DNA of 64,000 nt, from positions 248,001 through 312,000 of the forward strand of contig NZ_SBKP01000001.1 in NCBI RefSeq assembly GCF_004122115.1, in the 5' to 3' direction. This DNA comes from Sphingobium fluviale. Lineage in GTDB: Bacteria; Pseudomonadota; Alphaproteobacteria; Sphingomonadales; Sphingomonadaceae. The stretch's first letter is position 1; each line of letters opens with the position of its first letter. The translations under genes and the position numbers were made by a program. The notes under the pieces are model-generated. The model had not been told where the DNA came from. It saw only the letters and a list, made by a program, of their open reading frames with translations, and made no database searches. Below, in pieces: positions 17,589-26,418 of this stretch.

Positions 17589-18968
17589 CTAGCCGCGCCC
17601 CAGCACCCGGTCAACATATTGCGAGAGCGCGCGATAGCCTTGTACTTTGAGGCCGCTTTCCTCCGCGCTGATGTTGGCGGGCACGCCCGCCATCTCGAAC
17701 CCTAGCTTCTTCGCCTCGCGCAGGCGGAGCGGGGCGTGCGAGACGGGACGAATCTCGCCAGACAGCGCCACCTCGCCAAAGAAGATCGCGCCAGTCGGCA
17801 CCGGCTTTTCCGCCAGCGCGGAGACAAGCGCCGCCGCGACCGCAAGGTCTGCCGCCGGTTCCGCGATCTTGTATCCGCCGGAAACGTTGAGATAGACCTC
17901 GCAATTGGCAAAGCTCAATCCACAGCGCGACTCCAGCACCGCGAGCAGCATCGCAAGCCGCCCGCTGTCCCACCCCACAACCGCGCGGCGCGGCGTCGCC
18001 CCGCTTTGCAGCCGCACGGTGAGCGCCTGAATCTCGACCAGCACCGGGCGTGTGCCCTCTAGTGCCGGAAACACAGTTGCGCCGGCCACGCTCTCGGCAC
18101 GGTCGGTAAGGAACAGCGCGCTGGGATTGGGCACCTGTTCCAGCCCCTGCTCCACCATAGCGAACACGCCAATCTCGTCCGTGCCGCCAAAGCGGTTCTT
18201 GAGCGCGCGCAAAATGCGATACTGGTGGCTGCGCTCGCCCTCGAAGGCGAGCACGGTATCGACCATATGCTCCAGCACGCGCGGCCCGGCGATGCTGCCA
18301 TCCTTGGTCACATGGCCCACAAGCACCAGCGCGGTGCCGCTTTCCTTGGCAAAGCGGATCAGCTCCTGAGCCGAGGCGCGCACCTGGCTCACGGTGCCGG
18401 GCGCGCTGTCTATCAGGTCAGAGTGCATCGTCTGAATCGAGTCGATCACCAGCAGATCGGGCGCGGCGCCATCCGGCCCTGCCCCGCCCACCGTGGTCAA
18501 AATATCCCGCACAGAGGTGGCGCTGGCGAGCAGGACCGGCGCATCGCCCAGCCCCAGCCGCCGCGCGCGCAGCCGCACCTGATCGGCCGCCTCCTCACCG
18601 CTGATATAGGCGACGCTGAGGCCAGCCCGCGCCATCTGCGCCGCGGTTTGCAGCAGCAAGGTCGATTTGCCGATGCCCGGATCACCGCCGATCAGCGTCG
18701 CGCTGCCCGCCACCAGCCCGCCGCCCAGCGCCCGGTCGAACTCGGCAATGCCGGTCGCCGCGCGTTCGGGTAGGGCAATCTCGCTATCAAGCGTGGTGAG
18801 CATCAGCGCCCGCCCGCCCTTTTGCAGATCATGCCGCGCGGCAAAGACGGTAGGCGCGGCTTCCTCAACCAGAGTGTTCCAGCCGCCGCAATCGTCGCAC
18901 TGCCCCTGCCAGCGCGGCGATGTGCCGCCGCACTGCTGGCATGTGAATGTCTTTTTCGCCTTCGCCAT
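17589..18968 (-). CDS. radA: DNA repair protein RadA
   Basis: A RecA-like ATPase that promotes branch migration during recombinational repair. The 459-residue protein has an N-terminal zinc finger (FTCQQCGGTSPRWQGQCDDC), Walker A GGDPGIGKSTLLLQT, Walker B DLLVIDSIQTMHSDL and the RadA-specific ALKNRFGGTDEIGVFAM (KNRFG motif). A C-terminal Lon-protease-like domain (GGYKIAEPAADLAVAAALVS) lacks proteolytic function in this family. It is followed at 9 bases by cvpA. Confidence 0.97.
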   Translation of the reverse strand: MAKAKKTFTCQQCGGTSPRWQGQCDDCGGWNTLVEEAAPTVFAARHDLQKGGRALMLTTLDSEIALPERAATGIAEFDRALGGGLVAGSATLIGGDPGIGKSTLLLQTAAQMARAGLSVAYISGEEAADQVRLRARRLGLGDAPVLLASATSVRDILTTVGGAGPDGAAPDLLVIDSIQTMHSDLIDSAPGTVSQVRASAQELIRFAKESGTALVLVGHVTKDGSIAGPRVLEHMVDTVLAFEGERSHQYRILRALKNRFGGTDEIGVFAMVEQGLEQVPNPSALFLTDRAESVAGATVFPALEGTRPVLVEIQALTVRLQSGATPRRAVVGWDSGRLAMLLAVLESRCGLSFANCEVYLNVSGGYKIAEPAADLAVAAALVSALAEKPVPTGAIFFGEVALSGEIRPVSHAPLRLREAKKLGFEMAGVPANISAEESGLKVQGYRALSQYVDRVLGRG

Positions 18969-19056
18969 GCCGCCACTATGCAGAACATTTCAGGAACATC
19001 AAGGGGAAATCGACATCGCGCTGGAAACGGGACCGGGCTTGGGGCATTGGGCAACG

Positions 19057-19776
19057 ATGCCCCTCTCCACACGCCGACCCGACAGCGTCCGCATTGCCAG
19101 CTATAACATCCGCAAGGCCATCGGCACAGACCGCCGCCGCAACCCGGAGCGGATTCTGGCCGTGCTGGCAGAGATCGACGCCGATATTGTCGTGCTGCAG
19201 GAGGCAGACCGGCGCTTTGGCCTGCGCACCGCCGCCCTGCCCCCCGTGCTGCTGGAGTCGCACAGCGCCTATCGCGCTGCGCCCCTGAATGTGCAGTCCG
19301 ACAGTATCGGCTGGCACGGCAACGCGATCCTGCTGCGCAAATCGGCGGAGTTACGCCAATCCGACATCATTCACCTGCCCTGCCTGGAACCGCGCGGAGC
19401 CGTGCTGGCCGAGGTCGAGCTGAATGGATTTACACTAAGGCTGATCGGCATGCACCTCGATCTTTCCGGCCTATGGCGCAGGCGGCAGGCAGCGGCGATC
19501 GTTCATGCGCAGGCGCATCTGCCCGCAATGCCGACCGTGCTGGCGGGAGATCTGAACGAATGGAGCGCCGAGCGCGGCTGCCTCGCCGATTTCGCGCGCC
19601 ATTTCCGGTTCGCGGAGACGGGCAAGAGCTTTCATGCGCGCAGGCCCGTGGCGCGGCTCGACCGGATTTTGCACTGCGACCGGCTGGAGGCGGTGGCGGC
19701 GGGGGTGCATGACAGCGCCCTCGCCCGCCGCGCGTCCGATCATCTGCCGATCTGGGCGGATTTTACCATCGCCTGA
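19057..19776 (+). CDS. Endonuclease/exonuclease/phosphatase family protein
   Basis: A 239-residue metal-dependent hydrolase of the EEP fold shared by AP endonucleases, sphingomyelinases and inositol phosphatases. Visible are RIASYNIRKAIGTDRRRNPE, VVLQEADRRFG (metal Glu), LAGDLNEWSAERG (Asp-x-Asn), ARLDRILHCD and ASDHLPIWADF (terminal Asp-His). The substrate cannot be told from sequence. The ATG at 19057 lies just before the fold; an in-frame ATG at 18967 overlaps the radA start and is less likely. The gene ends next to an inverted repeat. Confidence 0.82.
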   Translation: MPLSTRRPDSVRIASYNIRKAIGTDRRRNPERILAVLAEIDADIVVLQEADRRFGLRTAALPPVLLESHSAYRAAPLNVQSDSIGWHGNAILLRKSAELRQSDIIHLPCLEPRGAVLAEVELNGFTLRLIGMHLDLSGLWRRRQAAAIVHAQAHLPAMPTVLAGDLNEWSAERGCLADFARHFRFAETGKSFHARRPVARLDRILHCDRLEAVAAGVHDSALARRASDHLPIWADFTIA

Positions 19777-19790
19777 AGCCCGCACCCAAG

Positions 19791-19865
19791 TGTTCCTGCG
19801 CAGGCAGGAACCCAGAGTGCGAGGCGCGGCGTCCAATACCCTGGGCTCCTGCCTGCGCAGGAGCA
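19791..19865. repeat. REP-like bipartite palindromic element
   Basis: Two palindromic arms face each other: 19791-19816 with core TTCCTGCGCAGGCAGGAA, and 19839-19865 with core GCTCCTGCCTGCGCAGGAGC. The second arm is the near-perfect reverse complement of the first, with differences that keep each hairpin paired. The element lies between two convergent genes (stops at 19776 and 19872), where it could end transcription in both directions. From memory this type of element recurs in sphingomonad genomes. Confidence 0.75.
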
Positions 19866-19871
19866 CGCGGC

Positions 19872-21275
19872 TCAATCTCCCGTCAATATGCGGTCGACGA
19901 GCTGCTTCACCGTCGGCACAAAGCCGTTGGAATAGAACGGATCCTGCCCGAACCTGAACGCGCTGTGCCCGGCGAACATCAGGTTGCGGTCCGGGTCTCC
20001 GCCATGCGCGATGTCCTGCAGGGTTTTCTGGATGCAGAAGCTGCGCGGATCGGCGAGCCGCCCGGTGGTGTAGTCGTCATAATCCTTCCAGCTCGAAAAA
20101 CCGCAATGGGAGAGACAGCCCATGCAATCCGTCTGGTCCTTGCGGATTTCGGCGCGCTCGGCGTCGGTGACGAAGACGAGCGTGTTGTCCGGCGTCTTCA
20201 GCGCGCTGGTGTAGCCCGCGCCAAACCACTCGCGCGCGCGCAGCAGATCGCCGGGCGTGACCCAGAAATTCTTGCCCTTCACACCCACATCGAGCTGATA
20301 GGTATGGTCGCCCGCATGCTCCAGCGAAAAGGCAATCTGCCGCTCTGACCGCCCTTCAAGGCTGCGCAGAAACGGCGTGCGCACGGCGGACGAATAAAAG
20401 CCGGTGGGCGAAAAGCGATGGAGGAGGATATCACCCTCCTTGAGCTGGGTCAGCCGGTCTTTCCACAGCTGCGGGATCGGGCTTTCCTGAGTCAACAGCG
20501 GGCGAGTGCCGAACTGGAAGGCGATGCTGCCCAGCTCCGGGTTGTCGATCCAGTTGTCCCACTCACGCAGATACCACACGCCACCCGCCATCACGATCGG
20601 CACTTCGTCTGAAATGCCGCCTTCGCGCATCACATCGCGCAGCGCCTTCACACGCGGATAGGGATCTTCAGGCTTCAGCGGGTCTTCGGCATTGGAAAGG
20701 CCGTTGTGCCCGCCCGCCAGCCACGGGTCTTCATAGACCACCGCCGCCAGCCACTCCGCCGCCTTGGAGTAAGACCGCTTCCACAGCGCGCGAAACGCAC
20801 GGCCAGAGCTGACGATAGGGAGATAATAGACGCCATAATGCGCGGCGATCTCGCTAAGCTTGTAGGGCATGCCCGCGCCGCAGGTTACACCCGCAACCAT
20901 GCCGCGCGTGCGCTCCAGCACGCCATGCAACACCTGCTGCGCGCCGCCCATTTCCCACAACACATTGATGTTGATCGCGCCTTTGCCGCCCGCAATCTCA
21001 TGCGCGCGCGTCACCTGCTCCACCCCGCCCTCGATAGCATAGGCGACCAGCTCGTCGTGCCGCTCGCGCCGGGTGCGCCCATGATAGATCTGCGGGATCG
21101 GGTTGCCATCCGCGTCATAGCTGTCTGCGTTGACGGCAGAGACGGTGCCGATGCCGCCAGCAGCCGCCCACGCGCCGGAACTGGAATGATTGGAAACGGC
21201 GACACCTTTGCCACCCTCGACCAGCGGCCACACTTCCCGCCCGCCGTAATTAATGGGCTTCAACCCCTTGAACAC
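19872..21275 (-). CDS. Nitronate monooxygenase-like flavoprotein with C-terminal cysteine cluster
   Basis: A 467-residue TIM-barrel flavoenzyme of the nitronate monooxygenase/2-nitropropane dioxygenase superfamily. ININVLWEMGG, GVTCGAGMPYKL, the AGGHNGLSNAED loop, VPIVMAGGVW and GSIAFQFGTRPLL follow the FMN-binding barrel. The protein is longer than usual; the extra C-terminal third carries Cys384-x2-Cys387-x3-Cys391 and Cys414, an arrangement able to bind metal or an Fe-S cluster. The GTG at 21275 was chosen because AGGAG lies 9 bases upstream; a GTG two codons earlier is too close. The true substrate is unknown. It lies 108 bases after the GT4 gene. Confidence 0.75.
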   Translation of the reverse strand: MFKGLKPINYGGREVWPLVEGGKGVAVSNHSSSGAWAAAGGIGTVSAVNADSYDADGNPIPQIYHGRTRRERHDELVAYAIEGGVEQVTRAHEIAGGKGAININVLWEMGGAQQVLHGVLERTRGMVAGVTCGAGMPYKLSEIAAHYGVYYLPIVSSGRAFRALWKRSYSKAAEWLAAVVYEDPWLAGGHNGLSNAEDPLKPEDPYPRVKALRDVMREGGISDEVPIVMAGGVWYLREWDNWIDNPELGSIAFQFGTRPLLTQESPIPQLWKDRLTQLKEGDILLHRFSPTGFYSSAVRTPFLRSLEGRSERQIAFSLEHAGDHTYQLDVGVKGKNFWVTPGDLLRAREWFGAGYTSALKTPDNTLVFVTDAERAEIRKDQTDCMGCLSHCGFSSWKDYDDYTTGRLADPRSFCIQKTLQDIAHGGDPDRNLMFAGHSAFRFGQDPFYSNGFVPTVKQLVDRILTGD

Positions 21276-21383
21276 TATCACCAGCTCCTAACCGCGACCC
21301 CGGATACGCCGGGTGAAACGCCGCCTATAGCAACTTTTATGGGACGCGCATGGAAAAAGTGAGGGAAGGCAGAACGCAGCTGC

Positions 21384-22547
21384 TCACCCCCCTGAAAGCA
21401 CTCCGGGGCGGCCCATTGCCTGGGTATAAAGCGCCGCATAGCGAGAGAGCATCTCCGCCTGTCCATATTCGGCGCGCGCCTTCTTCCGGTTGGCGGCGCC
21501 CAGGGTGGCGCGCAGGTCCGCATCGCCTGCAAGCCGCATCAGCGCACTGGCGAACCGGTGTTCATCCCGCACCGGCACGATGAACGGCAGGTTCTCCTCC
21601 GTCACCATATTGCGCACATCGCCGACATCGGTGGACACCGCCGGCAGGCCAGCCGCCATCGCCTCCACCAACGATATCGGGAACTGTTCGCTGTCAGACG
21701 ACAGCGCAAAAATGTCGAACAGGCCGATGAATTGCGCCGGGTTCGTCATGAAGCCGGGCAGGATGAGGCGGTCTTCAAAGCCTAGCGCGCGCGCCTGCGC
21801 GACAATCGCGTCTCGCTCCGGCCCCTCGCCGACGATCACGAGCCGGCCCTTATCCCCAAGCGGCGCGGCGGCGCGCACGAGGCGGGGCAGGTTCTTGACC
21901 GCGCGCAAACCGGCGAGCGTGCCGATGGTGACGACGCCCCGTTGCGCCGCAAGGCCGGGGATTGCGTCGGCTTTCGGCGGCACCTCATAGGCGGCAACGT
22001 CAATGCCGTTGGAAATCCTCACGACCCGGCGCTTGGGCTGCGCCCATGCGCCCTGTGCGATGTCTTCCAGCACCCGCGAGGGCACCACAAGCGCGGATGC
22101 GCGCGCCAGCGCCGCCTGCCGGAACAGGTTGCGCTTGGGGTTCAGGCGCTCGGCTTCGTCCTCGTTGAAGCCATCTTCGTGGTGGATCAGCGGCGGCAGG
22201 CACACGAAGGGGCTGAAGATGCGGTGCGCCATCACCCCGTCCATCGAACCCCAGTTATAGGTGAGGATGAGATCGAAATTGCGCATGTATCGCGCCCATT
22301 CGAGATAGCGCCGTAATCCCGGCAGGCCATTGAGCGAGGGGGCGGAGTCCATCGGGAAGGCGCAGGGGACTATGGGTGAGATGGCGTCGCGCGCGCCCAT
22401 CGCGGCGTGATCGGCGCTGATGATCGTGTGGTGCGCCCTCCCGCCCCAGTGGTTCATCAGGCGCACCGCCCGCGCCTCCTTGCCGCCAAGGTTGAAGCCG
22501 CTGTGAAGGTGCAGGATGCGCGGCGGCGTTTCCGACCGTTCAGGCAC
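21384..22547 (-). CDS. GT4 family glycosyltransferase
   Basis: A 387-residue GT-B fold glycosyltransferase. The N-terminal domain begins RILHLHSGFNLGGKEARAVR, with a glycine loop for the acceptor side. The C-terminal domain has VVRISNGIDVAAYE, VTIGTLAGLRAVKNLPRLV, LVIVGEGPERDAIV and the E-x7-E donor-sugar region FPISLVEAMAAGLPAVSTDV. The start is the GTG at 22547, which overlaps the end of the upstream hydrolase gene by 8 bases. The acceptor is unknown; no polysaccharide genes adjoin it apart from the hydrolase. Confidence 0.88.
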   Translation of the reverse strand: MPERSETPPRILHLHSGFNLGGKEARAVRLMNHWGGRAHHTIISADHAAMGARDAISPIVPCAFPMDSAPSLNGLPGLRRYLEWARYMRNFDLILTYNWGSMDGVMAHRIFSPFVCLPPLIHHEDGFNEDEAERLNPKRNLFRQAALARASALVVPSRVLEDIAQGAWAQPKRRVVRISNGIDVAAYEVPPKADAIPGLAAQRGVVTIGTLAGLRAVKNLPRLVRAAAPLGDKGRLVIVGEGPERDAIVAQARALGFEDRLILPGFMTNPAQFIGLFDIFALSSDSEQFPISLVEAMAAGLPAVSTDVGDVRNMVTEENLPFIVPVRDEHRFASALMRLAGDADLRATLGAANRKKARAEYGQAEMLSRYAALYTQAMGRPGVLSGG

Positions 22548-23418
22548 GCGCGAGCACCCGCTCCAACAGCCGGTCGATCGCTGCCACCGCTTCGGGCTCG
22601 TCCAGCGTCGGCGCATGGCCCACGCCCGGCACCGTCACCAGCTCCGCGCTATTTCCAACAGTTTCCAACATCCTACACGCGGTCGCCTCGCTCATGATGT
22701 CAGAACACTCTCCACGTAGAAAAAGGCATGGAAAATCGCGGAAAGCCGTCAATACCGGCCACATGTCCACTCCCGCCTCGTTGCCCGGCACTTTCAGCGG
22801 CTCGGCAATGCGCAAATCATAATCCAGCACGATCCGCCCGTGGTTGTTCAGCCGGTAAAGCCGCTTCGCCATTGCCAGCCAGTCCTCCAGCCCATAGCCC
22901 GGATATATATCTCCCTGATTCTCTGCCAGCGCCCGCGCAGCATGCACCCAGGTGGGATAGCCCCCGCCCGAACCGACATAGGCGCGGATGCGATCCAGCC
23001 CCGCCTTCTCGATCGTTGGGCCGATGTCGTTGAGCAGCGCGCCCGCCAGCCTGTCCCGATGCGTGGGCGCCATGATCATCGTCATGATCCCGCCAAGCGA
23101 GGTGCCGATGGCAACGAACCGCTTGAGCGCGAGGTCAGTCAGCAGCCGTTCGAGATCCTGCACATAAGTGAGCGGCACGTAAGTCATCGGGTCCTTCGCA
23201 TAGGCGCTTTCGGCCCGCCCGCGCATCTCCGGGCAGATCACCCGCCATGCCCCCGCATAGCGTTCCGCAAGATTGGCGAAATCCCGCGCGTTGCGGGTCA
23301 GCCCCGGCAGACAAAGCAGCGCCGGGCGGGCGTCATTCCCCGCGTACGCCGCAAAGTCGCGGTAATGCAGGCGCAGGCCATCGTTCGACCACCAATATTT
23401 GTCCTCATAGCGCGCCAT
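22540..23418 (-). CDS. Alpha/beta hydrolase
   Basis: A 292-residue alpha/beta-hydrolase. ALLCLPGLTRNARDFANLA forms the oxyanion-side loop, FVAIGTSLGGIMTMIMA carries the nucleophile Ser in G-x-S-x-G, FLRGECSDIMS supplies the acid and VPGVGHAPTLDEPEAVAAI the catalytic His. The ATG at 23418 has AGGGATC as ribosome site; the frame continues upstream without homology. Its last codons overlap the GT4 start, so the pair is cotranslated. It is divergent from selO with 37 bases between them. Confidence 0.88.
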   Translation of the reverse strand: MARYEDKYWWSNDGLRLHYRDFAAYAGNDARPALLCLPGLTRNARDFANLAERYAGAWRVICPEMRGRAESAYAKDPMTYVPLTYVQDLERLLTDLALKRFVAIGTSLGGIMTMIMAPTHRDRLAGALLNDIGPTIEKAGLDRIRAYVGSGGGYPTWVHAARALAENQGDIYPGYGLEDWLAMAKRLYRLNNHGRIVLDYDLRIAEPLKVPGNEAGVDMWPVLTAFRDFPCLFLRGECSDIMSEATACRMLETVGNSAELVTVPGVGHAPTLDEPEAVAAIDRLLERVLARA

Positions 23419-23455
23419 ACTTGATCCCTGCCTGCCTCGCCCCCCATATTGACGC

Positions 23456-24850
23456 ATGATCCTCAGCCCGCAACCCGCGAAATTCACTCCCGCGCGCGAA
23501 ATCCTCGATGTCACCGGCATCGGTGATCCGGTCGCTCCCGCATCTTTCCCGCACCACATTCTGCGCTATCGGAACGATCGCTGGGCACAGAGCATCGGGC
23601 TTGCGGGGTTGAGCGATACGGAGTGGATCGATCATTTCGGGCGGTTCGCATCGCTTGAGGGCAGTCTGGAGAAACCGCTGGCACTGCGATATCACGGCCA
23701 TCAGTTCCGCGTGTATAACCCGGATATCGGCGACGGGCGCGGCTTCCTGTTCGCCCAGATGCGTGATCATCTCGGCCGACTCATGGACCTTGGCACCAAG
23801 GGATCAGGCCAGACGCCTTACAGCCGCTTTGGCGATGGGCGCCTGACGCTGAAAGGCGGGGTACGCGAGATACTGGCGACCGAAATGCTGGAGGCGCTGG
23901 GCGTACATACTTCCAAGACCTTCTCGCTAATCGAGACCGGCGAGGCGCTTGAGCGCAACGACGAACCATCGCCCACCCGTGGCGCGGTGCTGGTGCGGCT
24001 GTCGCACTCCCATATTCGTATCGGCAGTTTTCAGCGCGCAGCGGCACTTCAGGACGAGGCTCTGCTGGAGGCACTGACCGATTATGCGCTAACGAAGCTT
24101 TACAACACCACGCCGGGCGACAACCCGGCCGCTCAGCTTCTCGGCCTCGTGGTCGAGCGCACGGCAGACCTAGCTGCCAGCTATATGATCGCGGGATTTG
24201 TTCATGGCGTCCTCAACAGCGACAATATCAACGTCACCGGCGAGAGCTTCGACTATGGCCCCTGGCGCTTTACGCCGCTCTGGGAGCCCGGCTTTACCGC
24301 CGCCTATTTCGATCATCAGGGACTATATGCGTTCGCACGGCAGGCGGAAGCGATCCACTGGGATGTAGCGCAACTCGCGCTATCCTTGCGCACGCTTTCG
24401 GAGACAGAGCCACTGGTAGAGGCTCTCAATCTGTTTCCCGATCTCTACGCTGCGGCGATGCGTCGGCGCTTCTGCTGGAGGCTGGGTGTAGCAGAGCGCG
24501 ATATCAACGTAACTTCTGCTCTTACCGAAAGCGCGGTGCGCGCGATGATGGAGAGCAAGACGCCAGTAGACCGTTTCTTCTTTGACTGGCGCGGTGGCAC
24601 GCTGCGCAATCCCGAAGCGGCAGGCCGCTATGCCGGGCCGGAGTGGGCGGAATTTCGTCAACAGATCGCGCCGTTCGCCAACCCCGCCGCCGCCAGACAT
24701 CCCTATTGGCAGGGCAACGCCCCTTGCTCCATGCATATCGACGAGGTGGAGGCGATCTGGGCGGCGATAGACGGGCGCGACGACTGGAGCCCTCTCGACG
24801 CCAAGATCGCGGAAATCAATATGCTGCGCGAAGCCATGTCGCAGGCGTAA
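23456..24850 (+). CDS. selO: SelO/YdiU family protein adenylyltransferase
   Basis: A pseudokinase-fold enzyme that transfers AMP to Ser/Thr/Tyr of target proteins and is tied to redox stress. The 464-residue protein carries LRYHGHQFRVYNPDIGDGRG, DLGTKGSGQTPYSRFGDGRL (glycine-rich and Lys regions), VRLSHSHIRIGSFQ, then GFVHGVLNSDNINVTGESFD and DYGPWRF (the metal-binding Asn/Asp pair). It is a little shorter than the 478-residue E. coli protein and ends without the C-terminal Cys or Sec motif seen in eukaryotic forms. astD follows 46 bases later on the same strand. Confidence 0.9.
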   Translation: MILSPQPAKFTPAREILDVTGIGDPVAPASFPHHILRYRNDRWAQSIGLAGLSDTEWIDHFGRFASLEGSLEKPLALRYHGHQFRVYNPDIGDGRGFLFAQMRDHLGRLMDLGTKGSGQTPYSRFGDGRLTLKGGVREILATEMLEALGVHTSKTFSLIETGEALERNDEPSPTRGAVLVRLSHSHIRIGSFQRAAALQDEALLEALTDYALTKLYNTTPGDNPAAQLLGLVVERTADLAASYMIAGFVHGVLNSDNINVTGESFDYGPWRFTPLWEPGFTAAYFDHQGLYAFARQAEAIHWDVAQLALSLRTLSETEPLVEALNLFPDLYAAAMRRRFCWRLGVAERDINVTSALTESAVRAMMESKTPVDRFFFDWRGGTLRNPEAAGRYAGPEWAEFRQQIAPFANPAAARHPYWQGNAPCSMHIDEVEAIWAAIDGRDDWSPLDAKIAEINMLREAMSQA

Positions 24851-24896
24851 TAGCCCCGCTTCCCTCGCGCTCAAAAATCGGGCATATCATGGGGTA

Positions 24897-26330
24897 ATGA
24901 TAGAAAATCTCCAGTCCTTTGAGCCCGCTACGGGTGCATTGCTGTGGGAAGGGTTGCAAGGCGATGTCGATACGGAGGTGGAACGCGCCGCGTCCGCCTG
25001 GCCGCTGTGGGCAGCGCAGCCCGTTACCACTCGTATGGAAGCGATGCGCCGCTTTGCCAACGCCGTGCGGGGGCGAGAGGATACGCTGTGTGACCTTATC
25101 GCGCGCGAAACTGGCAAACCATTGTGGGAAGCGCGGATGGAGGTTTCCTCCGTCATCGCACGGGTGGATATGCACATATCCGCCTATTCCGAGCGCACCG
25201 GGCAAAAACGCATGGACGGCGCGATGAACAGCCGCCAGTCCGTGCGCCACAAGCCGCATGGCGTTGTGGCTGTAATCGGCCCCTATAACTTCCCGGCGGA
25301 TGTGCCTGCAGGCCAGATCATCCCGGCGCTGATTGCGGGCAATGCTGTGGTGTTCAAGCCTTCGGAAAAGACGCCCGCGAGCGGCGCGATGCTCATTGAA
25401 CTATTTTATGAGGCCGGAGTGCCGCGTGATGTGGTGCGTCTGCTTGTTGGCGGGCCGGATGAAGGCAAGGCCTTGGTGAGGCATGAAGGCGTCAACGGCG
25501 TGCTGTTCACCGGCTCGGCACGAACTGGCATCGCCATCAACCGCGCGCTCGGCGCCTACCCGGAGAAGATCGTCGCGCTGGAGATGGGTGGGAATAATCC
25601 TCTGATCCTGTGGGACACGCCGGACCTCGCCGCCGCCGCCGCCATCATCGTGCAGTCCGCCTATGGGACATCCGGCCAACGCTGCACCGCCGCGCGGCGG
25701 CTGATCGTCAAGGATAGTCTGACCAGCGGTATCATCGCCGAGTTGCGTAAGCTGATTGCGCGTCTGATAGTCGGTCCGCCTCACGCCAGCCCGGCGCCGT
25801 TCATGGGGCCGGTGATCGACAACGAAACGGCGGACGGGCTGGGCGAGAGCTTCATGGCGCTGATGAGCATGGGCGGGCGGCCTCTGGTGCATTTGGGCAG
25901 GCCGGATGCGACGCGTCCGTTCCTCACCCCCGCGCTTATCGACGTGACTCAGGTGGTTGAGCGGCCTGACATCGAGCTTTTCGGCCCAATCCTGCAGCTC
26001 ATCCGCGTCGAAAATTTCGACGACGCGATCAAGGAGGCGAACGCCACGCGCTATGGGCTCTCCGCCGCGCTCATAGGCGGCTCACCCCAGCATTATGAGC
26101 AGTTCTGGCGGCAGGTTCGCGCCGGGATCATCAACTGGAACGGCCCAACCTTCGGCATAGGCGGCTCCGCGCCTTTCGGCGGCGTTGGTGTGTCGGGCAA
26201 TCATCGCCCGGCAGGTGGCCACGCTGCGGATTTCTGCGCCTATCCGGTTACGTCCTCGGAGGCGGATCAGCCGCGCGCCAGCATCGGCATTGGTTTGACG
26301 CCTATCGACACGAGCGGCATGGGCGATTAA
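24897..26330 (+). CDS. astD: N-succinylglutamate 5-semialdehyde dehydrogenase
   Basis: The last oxidation of the arginine succinyltransferase pathway. The 477-residue aldehyde dehydrogenase has GVVAVIGPYNFPADVPAGQI (typical of AstD), FKPSEKTPASG, GVLFTGSARTGIAINRALG, the catalytic Glu in VALEMGGNNPLIL and the nucleophile in SAYGTSGQRCTAARRLIV. No astA, astB, astC or astE is nearby, so the gene is separated from its pathway or serves another semialdehyde. It lies 46 bases after selO; no clear ribosome site precedes the ATG. Confidence 0.9.
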   Translation: MIENLQSFEPATGALLWEGLQGDVDTEVERAASAWPLWAAQPVTTRMEAMRRFANAVRGREDTLCDLIARETGKPLWEARMEVSSVIARVDMHISAYSERTGQKRMDGAMNSRQSVRHKPHGVVAVIGPYNFPADVPAGQIIPALIAGNAVVFKPSEKTPASGAMLIELFYEAGVPRDVVRLLVGGPDEGKALVRHEGVNGVLFTGSARTGIAINRALGAYPEKIVALEMGGNNPLILWDTPDLAAAAAIIVQSAYGTSGQRCTAARRLIVKDSLTSGIIAELRKLIARLIVGPPHASPAPFMGPVIDNETADGLGESFMALMSMGGRPLVHLGRPDATRPFLTPALIDVTQVVERPDIELFGPILQLIRVENFDDAIKEANATRYGLSAALIGGSPQHYEQFWRQVRAGIINWNGPTFGIGGSAPFGGVGVSGNHRPAGGHAADFCAYPVTSSEADQPRASIGIGLTPIDTSGMGD

Positions 26331-26358
26331 GCGCCCTTATCGCCAACAATAGTTTTGC

Positions 26359-26395
26359 TTGGCAGTGCCAAAATCATTTTGCGTTGCGAAATGAT
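26359..26395 (+). promoter_or_regulatory. Two palindromes upstream of the sulfate-assimilation operon
   Basis: A perfect 13-base palindrome TTGGCAGTGCCAA (26359-26371) is followed at once by a 23-base near-perfect one at 26373-26395, ATCATTTTGC-GTT-GCGAAATGAT. Both are in the 88-base gap before cobA, 24 to 60 bases from its ATG, a position typical of repressor or activator operators. The regulator is not identified. Confidence 0.45.
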
Positions 26396-26418
26396 CCGCA
26401 TCGCGCCATCTCCCGAAC

